From contig CACXDK010000247.1 of the NCBI GenBank assembly GCA_902766345.1, forward strand, positions 1 to 6,091: a stretch of 6,091 nt of DNA, read 5' to 3'. The notes under the pieces are model-generated. The model made no database searches and was not told the origin of the DNA. It saw nothing but the letters and a program-made list of their open reading frames with translations. Below, in pieces: positions 1 through 6,091 of the stretch (its first letter is position 1; every line of letters begins with the position of its first letter). The position numbers and the translations under genes are program-made. Source of the stretch: an uncultured Spirochaetaceae bacterium (GTDB lineage: Bacteria > Spirochaetota > Spirochaetia > Treponematales > Treponemataceae).

Positions 1-608
1 GGTGTTGTAAATTCTGGTGTAATTCCAGATATAATGACTGTATCTTCATTTACTTTTGATATTTTTATATTTTTTAAGTTTACGCCACGTTGATATGTTA
101 CAAACCAATCTATTATGGAAAGGACTTCATCATAATTTTTAGATGGCATTTCCAATAATTTTTTTATGGGATTTGAATAGTCTTCTTCGTTAAATTGTTC
201 TCTTTGTTTTATTATTCCTTCCTGTTGATAATCGCGGAAGCACATTTTAAGGACATCCTGGTAGGTTACCATGTTAAATGAAAGATTTTCCAAAAGCAGA
301 ACTCTTCGCTTGTAGTCATTTTTTTCTTCTGCTAATGTTTTTAATTCCTGTTCGGCCTGTAATAAAGTTTTCTGTTCTTTTGTGTTGCTGTTCTTAAAAA
401 GATCCTTGCAGATAAGTGTAATGGGAATTGTTAGCAGACTGCACAATACGGATGATATTACAATTCCTACAACAGAATGCCTGTATGCAAAAAGTTCTAT
501 TGAAGTGCAAATTATTGTTATGATACATATAAAAATACCTGCTGCAGCAAGTGTTTTTTCAGCTGTCAGAATGGCTTTTTTTAACGAAACAATAAAACGA
601 TTGGACAT
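1..608 (-). CDS. Two-helix membrane protein with coiled coil, function unknown (3' end outside window)
   Basis: The frame is open from an ATG at 608 to the left edge: 202 codons, stop not seen. I do not recognise the gene. It shows a short basic start (R4, K10, K11), a hydrophobic segment at about 20-41 (AAAGIFICIITIICT), a second at about 45-67 (SVVGIVISSVLCSLLTIPIT), and a charged heptad-like stretch at about 75-107 rich in Glu, Lys and Leu, probably a coiled coil. A soluble part with mixed charge follows. A helical hairpin in the inner membrane with the soluble part on the cytoplasmic side is the simplest topology (inference). Residues 170-202 (TYQRGVNLKNIKIS, then a beta-like VIISGITPEF) faintly recall DUF4230 proteins; this is a resemblance by eye only. 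ATG 608 is the first ATG after an in-frame TAA. Its ribosome site is poor (AAAAAGAA upstream). It starts 32 bases after the uvrC stop on the same strand, so co-transcription with uvrC is likely. Confidence 0.8.
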   Translation of the reverse strand, partial: MSNRFIVSLKKAILTAEKTLAAAGIFICIITIICTSIELFAYRHSVVGIVISSVLCSLLTIPITLICKDLFKNSNTKEQKTLLQAEQELKTLAEEKNDYKRRVLLLENLSFNMVTYQDVLKMCFRDYQQEGIIKQREQFNEEDYSNPIKKLLEMPSKNYDEVLSIIDWFVTYQRGVNLKNIKISKVNEDTVIISGITPEFTT

Positions 609-640
609 GTTCGCATTGTACCATTCTTTTTACTACAGGT

Positions 641-2626
641 CTACACCAATGCTTCTGCAGCAAGATTTGCATTATTTTTACTTCGTATAGCTTTTTCTTT
701 TGTTGTTCCAGGAATATCTAAAGCAAGGGATTCTTTTGCTTTTACTTCATTTTGTCTTTGCAACAGAACTTTTGCAGCCATAAGGATGTCTGAGGCTGCA
801 TCTGCCCGTACATGTAATAATTGTGCAATATCGGCTTCTGGAGCTTCTGTAAGAGACTGGAGCGTGCCGTATTTTTTCATTAACAGTTTATCTCTTTCTT
901 TTCCGATGTGCGGCAATTTTACGAATGGAGAAATTGTATTTTCTTTTGTTCTAAGTTCTTGGTTTCTGCTTGTGGCAAATCGGTGTGTTTCATCTCGTAC
1001 ACGCTGTAAAAGTCTAAGTGCATCGCTACGTTTGGGCAGGCAGATAGGTTTAGATGCATAAGGTCTCCATATTTCTTCATCCCGCTTTGCAAGACCTGCA
1101 ATCGGAATGTCTATGCCTAAAGCTGAAATGACGCTGTGAACGGCATTTACCTGACCTATACCACCGTCTATTAGAATTAAGTCTGGTAAAGGCTTTTTTT
1201 CATTGATGAGACGGGTGTAGCGTCTGGAAGTTGCTTCCCTCATGGATGCAAAGTCATCTATAATGCCGTTTGTTGTCTTTAAGCGGAATTCCCTGTAATT
1301 TTTTTTGTCTGGATTTCCATTGTAAAAGCTTATAAGGCTTGCAACTGGAAACTTTCCACCTATATGGGCAATATCAAAACCTTCTATGCGTACTGGTAGT
1401 GTAGGGAGGTTAAGTACTTTTTTGAGTTCTTCCATTGCAGGAAAATCGCCTCTTTCCCTCATTCTTCGGATAATGTCTTCCCTTGCATTTTCCTGTGCCA
1501 TATTTGCAGCTGCTATGTGTAATTTTGCGTGAGGAATGGCATCTGTAATAAGAACAATGTCGGTTTCTGTGTTATAGGCTTCTTTTAACCAGCGCTTCAT
1601 CATTTCCATGCCGTCAGAAGTCATTACATAGATATGAGGAGGAATGCTTTCCTTTTCCGTATAATAAGCACTCATGAATTCTGGCAAGATTTCTGTATCT
1701 TCATTAAGGGTAATTGTTCTGTAGTTATCTCTTCCTAAAAGTTTTCCTTCCCTTATTTTTAGTACGGTAAAGCTGACTAGCTCGCCTTCACGCCAGGATG
1801 CAATGTAATCCCTGTCATCTCCATCAAAGCCTTCTACTATATTCTGGTTTTGTAAGACTGAAAGTGCTTTTAAGCCATCTCTAAGCCGTGCAGCTTTTTC
1901 AAAATTGAGATCTGCTGCGGCTTTTTTCATACTATTTTCAAGTTTTTTTGTGGTTTCTTCTCCTTTGCCCTCAAGTAAAGACGAAATTTCATCGATAAAT
2001 TCATTATAAGTGGATTCTTTGACGTTTTTGCAGCATGGAGCAAGACATCTTCCAATGTGGTAATACATACATGGAGATGTTTTTTTCCTGAAGTTTTTGC
2101 AATGGCGTAATGGGTATATTTCATAAAGAGTTTCTATGAATGTATCGAGTGCTGTTGCATCAGGGAAAGGTCCAAAGTATTGTGAACCATCCTGTATGAT
2201 AGTCCTTGTTTTGAACAAACGAGGATATTTTTCATTAGTGATTCGAAGGACGGGATATGATTTTCCATCTTTCAGGTTTATGTTGTACTTTGGAGTGTGC
2301 TTTTTTATAAGATTGTTTTCTAATAAAAAAGCCTCATATTCATTGTTTGTAGTGATGTATTCTATACTGCGTGCATGACTTATTAGAAGTCTTGTCTTAA
2401 TGTCTTTGTTTCCGCTAAAATAGGAGGATAGACGGTTTTTCAGGCTTTTTGCCTTGCCGACATATATTATAATTCCTTCTGCATTGCGCCACATATAAAC
2501 GCCGCTTTGAGAAGGTGCTTTGAGGGCGGTTTGATGCAATATCTCACGAGGTGTAAGAACCTGTGCGGGTGCTTCAAAAGGAGTCGTTAATGATGAATTT
2601 TCATATTTCTGGTCGTTTGTATGCAT
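641..2626 (-). CDS. uvrC: UvrABC excinuclease subunit C
   Basis: UvrC makes the 3' and 5' incisions around a DNA lesion after UvrA and UvrB load, in cytoplasmic nucleotide excision repair. All family parts are present. The GIY-YIG nuclease covers about 38-120: GVY at 42-44, YVGKAK at 55-60, Arg65, and the presumed metal ligand Glu103 in LLENNLIKKH. The cysteine cluster is C176-X9-C186-X7-C194-X3-C198, matching the Fe-S site of UvrC. The UvrB-binding UVR motif is at about 219-255 (LNFEKAARLRDGL). The RNase H-like nuclease has D418 (FDIAH), D457/D458 (DDFASM), D487 (LIDGGIGQ) and H548 (DETHRFA). Tandem helix-hairpin-helix motifs lie at about 567-622. At 661 residues it is longer than E. coli UvrC (about 610), with about 22 extra residues before the GIY domain and about 36 after the hairpins. 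The stop is TAG at 641-643. ATG 2626 is the most upstream start after an in-frame TGA, but it has no Shine-Dalgarno; TTG at 2539 is a weaker alternative. Confidence 0.97.
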   Translation of the reverse strand: MHTNDQKYENSSLTTPFEAPAQVLTPREILHQTALKAPSQSGVYMWRNAEGIIIYVGKAKSLKNRLSSYFSGNKDIKTRLLISHARSIEYITTNNEYEAFLLENNLIKKHTPKYNINLKDGKSYPVLRITNEKYPRLFKTRTIIQDGSQYFGPFPDATALDTFIETLYEIYPLRHCKNFRKKTSPCMYYHIGRCLAPCCKNVKESTYNEFIDEISSLLEGKGEETTKKLENSMKKAAADLNFEKAARLRDGLKALSVLQNQNIVEGFDGDDRDYIASWREGELVSFTVLKIREGKLLGRDNYRTITLNEDTEILPEFMSAYYTEKESIPPHIYVMTSDGMEMMKRWLKEAYNTETDIVLITDAIPHAKLHIAAANMAQENAREDIIRRMRERGDFPAMEELKKVLNLPTLPVRIEGFDIAHIGGKFPVASLISFYNGNPDKKNYREFRLKTTNGIIDDFASMREATSRRYTRLINEKKPLPDLILIDGGIGQVNAVHSVISALGIDIPIAGLAKRDEEIWRPYASKPICLPKRSDALRLLQRVRDETHRFATSRNQELRTKENTISPFVKLPHIGKERDKLLMKKYGTLQSLTEAPEADIAQLLHVRADAASDILMAAKVLLQRQNEVKAKESLALDIPGTTKEKAIRSKNNANLAAEALV

Positions 2627-2628
2627 AA
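2590..2628 (+). CDS. Candidate 12-codon leader ORF (MMNFHISGRLYA)
   Basis: A strong Shine-Dalgarno, AAAAGGAG at 2576-2583, sits six bases before a double ATG (2590 and 2593). The frame encodes 12 residues and ends at TAA 2626-2628. It overlaps the first 8 bases of the exported-protein gene that starts at 2621, in a different frame. The exported-protein gene has no ribosome site of its own, so ribosomes ending here could restart at 2621 (inference). The peptide has no recognisable features. It lies antisense to the 5' end of uvrC, so the match to AAAAGGAG may simply reflect uvrC codons. Confidence 0.25.
   Translation: MMNFHISGRLYA
2621..2626. other. Shared divergent start hexamer ATGCAT
   Basis: The palindrome ATGCAT supplies the ATG of the exported-protein gene on the plus strand (2621-2623) and the ATG of uvrC on the minus strand (2626-2624). 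Both genes therefore begin Met-His, and their reading frames overlap by 6 bp head to head. The overlap is directly visible. Whether both starts are used in the cell depends on the start choices, which lack ribosome-site support on either strand. Confidence 0.7.
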
Positions 2629-4117
2629 TATAAAGAACGTTTCTATTATATCATTTTGTTTTCTTCTTTTAAATACAGTTTTATTCTCTGCTTACTCCGA
2701 AGAGCGTGTAATTACTCTTGGAGGTAAAGCTGGTTGGAAAGACATTGCCGTAACAGATAAAATTACATCTGGAAATGGAAAGTATGGCTATCCGTGCATG
2801 CAGCTTGATACAAATAGCCGTAATCTTACAGAGGATACAGACTTGCTTTTGGATTTTGAAGAGGAAATTCCTTTAGACAAATCTGATAACTATGATGTTG
2901 TTTCAAATAATGTAATTCATTCTCAGAATGCAAAGATGGGTAAAGGTTCTGCCCTTATTCGTGGAAATGGTGGCATTCGTCTTCATGGAAAAAATGATTC
3001 AATCTTTGGTTCTGCGGGGCTTACTGGTTGTTTTTTAATTGAATTCTGGCTTAATCCATCCATTGCTGAAAATGGAGAAACGGTTTTTTCCTGGCGTTCT
3101 TCTCGCACTGTACAGAATTCTCCTCTGTATCAGATGATAAATGCAAGCTTTTACAAGAATCATATTGAATGGATGTTTACAAATGTTTTCAACGGTTGCA
3201 CAGAAAATGATGGGGTTGTAAGCATTGCTTCATACAGTACTATTATTCCTGATGTCTGGACTCATCATGCAATCAGTTTTGATCAGGATACAGGTTTGCT
3301 TGAATATAGAATTAATGGAAAGCTGGAAGCTTTAAAATATATCACATCTACAGGGAAAGAGCGTGGTAGCGTTTATCAGGCTATTCTTGGTGTTGCTGCT
3401 GATATTGATATTGCTCCTGCGTATACAGGTCTTATTGATGATTTCCGCATCAAAAGAAGTTGCATGACCGAAACTGTCACTGAAATGCGTTATGATACAT
3501 TTCACAGAAATGGAGGTCGCTTTGAAACAAAGCCAATAATGGTTTCGCAGGAAGCTCAGCTTACAAAAATTGATGCTGTTTTGAATGAACCTGATCAGAC
3601 TTCTGTTGTAATGTATGTTCGTAGCGGAGATAATTATTTCTCATGGACAGAGAATTATCCTGAGTGGATTCCTGTTACAAATCATGCAAAGATAAAAAAT
3701 CAGAAAGGTCTGTATTTTCAGGTTGCGGCAGATTTGTTCCCTGATGGCAGCGGTTCTATTTCTCCTGCTGTTATGCAGATTGATTTACATTTTAAGGAAG
3801 AAGAACCTCCTCTTCCTCCTTTTAAGGTTTTTGCAGATGCTGGTGATGGAGAAGTAACACTTACCTGGTCATATTCTCTTGATAACTCTACTGGTGGTTA
3901 TTACATCTATTATGGAGATCGTCCTGGGGAATATCTTGGAAGGGAAGCTGTTGAAGGAGAGTCTCCTGTAGATGTTGGTAATGTAAATGAAATAAAGTTT
4001 ACAGGATTGAAGAATGGAAAAATTTATTATTTTGCAGTAGCTGCGTATTCTAAAGTTAATAATAAAATAATGGGTGTGCTTTCAAAGGAAGTCTATGCAC
4101 GTCCTCTAAAGAAGTAA
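2621..4117 (+). CDS. Exported LamG-like / fibronectin type III protein
   Basis: This is a 498-residue protein with a signal peptide: weakly basic start, hydrophobic core at about 7-24, and a likely signal peptidase I site AYS|EE after residue 26. No lipobox cysteine is present, so it is probably periplasmic or secreted rather than a lipoprotein. Residues about 75-280 look like a LamG/concanavalin A-like jelly roll: LDFEEEIP at the start, FLIEFWLNP at 138-146, WTHHAISFD at 213-221, YRINGKLE at 229-236, and the typical ending GLIDDFRIKRS at 270-280. Residues about 300-392 form a second beta-rich module (VVMYVRSGDNYFSW, GLYFQVAADL). Residues about 396-495 form a fibronectin type III domain (GEVTLTWSYS, GGYYIYYG, then the GLKNGKIYYFAVAAYS strand pair). 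No catalytic motif is visible; binding of glycans or proteins is an inference from the folds. ATG 2621 is the only plausible start, as an in-frame TGA lies at 2594-2596, yet no Shine-Dalgarno precedes it. The stop is TAA 4115-4117. The TPR gene follows after 24 bases, so the two probably form an operon. Confidence 0.88.
   Translation: MHNIKNVSIISFCFLLLNTVLFSAYSEERVITLGGKAGWKDIAVTDKITSGNGKYGYPCMQLDTNSRNLTEDTDLLLDFEEEIPLDKSDNYDVVSNNVIHSQNAKMGKGSALIRGNGGIRLHGKNDSIFGSAGLTGCFLIEFWLNPSIAENGETVFSWRSSRTVQNSPLYQMINASFYKNHIEWMFTNVFNGCTENDGVVSIASYSTIIPDVWTHHAISFDQDTGLLEYRINGKLEALKYITSTGKERGSVYQAILGVAADIDIAPAYTGLIDDFRIKRSCMTETVTEMRYDTFHRNGGRFETKPIMVSQEAQLTKIDAVLNEPDQTSVVMYVRSGDNYFSWTENYPEWIPVTNHAKIKNQKGLYFQVAADLFPDGSGSISPAVMQIDLHFKEEEPPLPPFKVFADAGDGEVTLTWSYSLDNSTGGYYIYYGDRPGEYLGREAVEGESPVDVGNVNEIKFTGLKNGKIYYFAVAAYSKVNNKIMGVLSKEVYARPLKK
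2645..2673 (-). promoter_or_regulatory. Probable uvrC promoter (extended -10)
   Basis: Read on the minus strand, TGATATAAT at 2653-2645 is an exact extended -10 element (TGnTATAAT). A weak -35-like TTTAAA lies at 2673-2668 with a 17-base spacer. The expected transcription start is near 2638, which would leave only about 12 bases before the uvrC ATG at 2626. That fits the lack of a Shine-Dalgarno sequence there. The -10 element coincides with codons 9-11 (Ile-Ile-Ser) of the signal peptide of the opposite gene. Activity is inferred from sequence only, and AT-rich DNA gives chance matches. Confidence 0.45.
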
Positions 4118-4131
4118 AAACCAGAAACTGT

Positions 4132-4136
4132 GAGGG
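4132..4136 (+). promoter_or_regulatory. Ribosome binding site of the TPR gene
   Basis: GAGGG lies five bases before the ATG at 4142. It fixes this start, against the second in-frame ATG at 4151. It sits in the 24-base gap after the preceding stop, where no terminator is seen. Confidence 0.75.
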
Positions 4137-4141
4137 ATTAA

Positions 4142-6091
4142 ATGTCTGATATGTCTGAATTGAGTGCAAGCGACAAAGTTACCTTAAATCGTGCAAAAAC
4201 AGCTGTTCTGTCTCGAGATTATAATCTTGCAGAACAGTTATATAAAAACCTTCTTGAAAATGATGCTACTAATATAGAATTTCTTACAGAACTTGCAGAT
4301 TTGTATGTAAAGAGCGGACGTGATTCTGATGCTCTTCCCGTATATCAGCAGATATTGGAATTTGATCCTCAGAACCTTAATGCAATTAATAATCTTGGTT
4401 GCATTTACCGTAGACTTAAGCAGTTTAGAGATTCTATGTCAGTTCTTGAACAGGGAATCATTATTGATGAAAAGAATGTTCAGCTGTTCTATAACCTTGG
4501 TCTTACTTATAAAGATTTGGGAAAAAATCATCGTGCGGTACAATGTTTTGAGATTGTTATAAGTCAGAATCCTAATGATGTTCTTGCCTACAACAATCTT
4601 GGTTCAATTTATCTGCTTGAAAATCTATATGAAAAGGCAATTCCTGTATTCCTTCGTGGATTAAAACAGGATCCTAACCATCCTGCATTGCATTTGAATC
4701 TTGCTAGAGCATATCAGAAGCAGGGGGATATTGCAAAATCAATTCAAGAATATGAAGCAGCTCTTCGTGCCAGACCGGGTTGGCTTGATGCTATTGATGG
4801 ATTTGCCGATTTGCTTCTTGAAAGATCTAACACTTCAAAAGCTCAGACTATTGTTGAAAATGCAATAAAGCTTAATCCTGAAAATGCAGGCATGCATACA
4901 AAAATGGGTATGGTATATACTCAGCAAAATGCTTTTGATGATGCAGAATCAGAATATAACAAAGCTCTTTCCATAGAGCCTGATAATACAGATGCTTTGT
5001 CTGGACTTGCAGATGCTTATGAGTCTGACGGTAGGATTATTGAAGCCCTGCACACAATGGAGCGGTATGAAAAGCTTAAGCCTGAAAGCATCAAAATGCT
5101 CCAACAGTATACTCATATTTTGCTTTCTGGTAACAAACTAAGTTCTGCACATGAAAAAATTAAGCAGATTTGGGCAAGAGACCCTGATGATGTTCAGACG
5201 TTGAATCTTCTTGGGCAGTACTACATTTGTAATGGTGAGGAAGAAAAAGCAGATGGCTGTTTTGAACGCATCAATGTAATTGACCCTACGTATACTCTTC
5301 ATTATCGCGAAGGAGCTCTTCGCTATAAGCAGACTGGTAATGCTGAAAAAGCTGAAAAAAATCTTCTTAAATATCTTGATACAAATGAAGATGATTCAAA
5401 AGCATTGAACATGCTTGCTGCTCATTACGAGGAATCGTCTCGTTATGAGGATGCTCTTGGTTTGTATGAAAAACTTCATGCAAAGGATGAGGGCAACTTA
5501 TCTTATAAGAAGGGTGTAGAACGTGTCAGCAATATTATTACTGGAGAATCCCTTGCAAAAGACAGCGGTGATGAAAATGCTGTATTTAATAAGAAAGGTG
5601 ATAAGGTAAATATAAATCCGTTTGAAAATCCTATAGATGTGGATTTTGAAGAAGAGGAACCAGAGCAGGAAGAAGAAAAGATTGATGAACTTTCTCCTGA
5701 ATATAGTTCTCCTCTTGATTTTGAAACTCTTACTGTAGAGGATAATGAACTTTCTCCATTTGAAAATATCGATGATGAAATAATGGCTGATAATGTTCGT
5801 GAGGATGATTTTGATTCTCTTTTACCAGAAACTGGCAATATGAGGGATGAAGATGAGTTTTTCAGGGACAATTCTTTTGGAGACCGTTATACAAAGCCAA
5901 GGGAAGAAGAACCGTTCCCTAATTTTGAATCTGAAAAGCTGGATGATTCTTACGACAGAACTAGTCCTATAGAACTCAATGAAGAGTTTGATGAGCCAGA
6001 GGAAGAAGAAGAATTCGCTCCTGTTGAACCAGCTCCAAAAAAAGAAAAGAAGCCTGCAAAACCAAAAGCTAAGAAGCGTCCTGAACCAGAA
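4142..6091 (+). CDS. TPR-repeat protein with acidic tail (3' end outside window)
   Basis: The frame is open for exactly 650 codons to the right edge with no stop seen. Residues 11-452 are thirteen tetratricopeptide repeats, a scaffold for protein-protein binding. Residues 453-629 are a low-complexity acidic region rich in Glu, Asp, Phe, Ser and Pro, with recurring short motifs: NPFENP at 492-497, ELSPEY at 516-521, ELSPFEN at 536-542, and five Glu at 620-624. From 630 the sequence becomes Lys/Pro/Ala-rich (PAPKKEKKPAKPKAKKRPEPE, divided as PAPKKEKK then PAKPKAKK), possibly the beginning of a longer basic segment cut by the window. No signal peptide or membrane helix is visible, so it is probably cytoplasmic, unlike the exported protein encoded 24 bases upstream in the same operon. 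A good ribosome site supports the start at 4142. From memory and unchecked, Treponema pallidum has a TPR protein with a charged repetitive tail (TP0470); orthology is a guess. Specific function unknown. Confidence 0.93.
   Translation, partial: MSDMSELSASDKVTLNRAKTAVLSRDYNLAEQLYKNLLENDATNIEFLTELADLYVKSGRDSDALPVYQQILEFDPQNLNAINNLGCIYRRLKQFRDSMSVLEQGIIIDEKNVQLFYNLGLTYKDLGKNHRAVQCFEIVISQNPNDVLAYNNLGSIYLLENLYEKAIPVFLRGLKQDPNHPALHLNLARAYQKQGDIAKSIQEYEAALRARPGWLDAIDGFADLLLERSNTSKAQTIVENAIKLNPENAGMHTKMGMVYTQQNAFDDAESEYNKALSIEPDNTDALSGLADAYESDGRIIEALHTMERYEKLKPESIKMLQQYTHILLSGNKLSSAHEKIKQIWARDPDDVQTLNLLGQYYICNGEEEKADGCFERINVIDPTYTLHYREGALRYKQTGNAEKAEKNLLKYLDTNEDDSKALNMLAAHYEESSRYEDALGLYEKLHAKDEGNLSYKKGVERVSNIITGESLAKDSGDENAVFNKKGDKVNINPFENPIDVDFEEEEPEQEEEKIDELSPEYSSPLDFETLTVEDNELSPFENIDDEIMADNVREDDFDSLLPETGNMRDEDEFFRDNSFGDRYTKPREEEPFPNFESEKLDDSYDRTSPIELNEEFDEPEEEEEFAPVEPAPKKEKKPAKPKAKKRPEPE
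4172..5497 (+). repeat. Thirteen gapless TPR units (protein-level repeat)
   Basis: The units start at residues 11, 45, 79, 113, 147, 181, 215, 249, 283, 317, 351, 385 and 419, each exactly 34 residues with no insertion. Position 20 is Ala in eleven units and Ser in two (units 3 and 6). Position 32 is Pro in nine. The best match to consensus is unit 5 (LG at 7-8, Y11, A20, F24, P32). At DNA level the units are diverged, so this is an old array rather than a recent tandem duplication. Thirteen units would make roughly one and a half to two superhelical turns, taking about seven to eight units per turn as usual for TPRs. Confidence 0.92.

Noticed and set aside
609..640. Terminator between uvrC and the downstream gene
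   Set aside because: No inverted repeat followed by a T-run is visible on the minus strand in these 32 bases.
382..690. Plus-strand ORF of 102 codons
   Set aside because: It is antisense to the membrane-protein gene and to the end of uvrC, has no ribosome site and reads like random codons.
786..1061. Plus-strand ORF of 91 codons
   Set aside because: Shadow of uvrC, which has convincing family motifs on the other strand; Ser/Cys-rich antisense composition.
919..1101. Minus-strand ORF of 60 codons
   Set aside because: Same strand but different frame inside uvrC; no start signal and no recognisable protein.
1927..2378. Two ORFs (1927-2124 minus, 2136-2378 plus) inside uvrC
   Set aside because: Both overlap coding sequence for the conserved cysteine cluster and GIY-YIG region of UvrC, and look like frame shadows.
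2468..2473. TATAAT on the plus strand as promoter of the LamG/TPR operon
   Set aside because: The hexamer is perfect, but at the right spacing the -35 region reads CTTTTT, and it lies about 150 bases from the start inside the uvrC YIIIYVG codons. Chance in AT-rich DNA is likely.
2594..2620. Upstream extension of the exported-protein gene
   Set aside because: An in-frame TGA at 2594-2596 and no ATG, GTG or TTG before 2621 rule out a longer N-terminus without frameshifting.
4320..4562. Plus-strand ORF of 80 codons
   Set aside because: Shifted frame inside TPR units 2-5; hydrophobic composition arises from the repeat codons.
5503..5871. Minus-strand Ser-rich ORF of 122 codons
   Set aside because: Antisense of the acidic tail: GAA/GAT/GAG codons read backwards give Ser and Phe runs.

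Overview
The window looks like a low-GC, spirochaete-like chromosome, and Treponema is my best guess. The guess rests on the base composition, the divergent UvrC, and the pairing of an exported LamG/fibronectin-III protein with a long TPR protein that has a charged tail. No rRNA or other marker is present to settle it. The window is almost entirely coding, with no RNA gene, insertion sequence, CRISPR array or clear terminator visible.

Left half, minus strand: uvrC (641-2626) encodes the nuclease subunit of UvrABC nucleotide excision repair. After a gap of 32 bases comes a gene that runs off the left edge (1-608). It encodes a protein with two N-terminal membrane helices, a coiled coil and a soluble part of unknown function. 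The two are probably co-transcribed, because nothing like a terminator lies between them.

Right half, plus strand: a secreted or periplasmic protein of 498 residues (2621-4117) has a signal peptide, a LamG-like domain, a second beta-rich segment and a C-terminal fibronectin type III domain. After 24 bases and a good Shine-Dalgarno sequence comes a TPR protein (4142 to beyond the right edge). It has thirteen gapless 34-residue repeats, a long acidic tail and the beginning of a Lys/Pro/Ala-rich end. The spacing says these two form an operon.

The most unusual spot is the divergent junction at 2590-2673. The ATG codons of uvrC and of the exported protein lie in one palindromic hexamer, ATGCAT (2621-2626), so the two reading frames overlap head to head by 6 bp with no intergenic DNA. 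A perfect extended -10 element for uvrC lies inside the signal-peptide codons of the opposite gene. A 12-codon leader ORF with a strong ribosome binding site overlaps the start of the exported-protein gene and could couple to it. No classical new defence or mobile system is visible.
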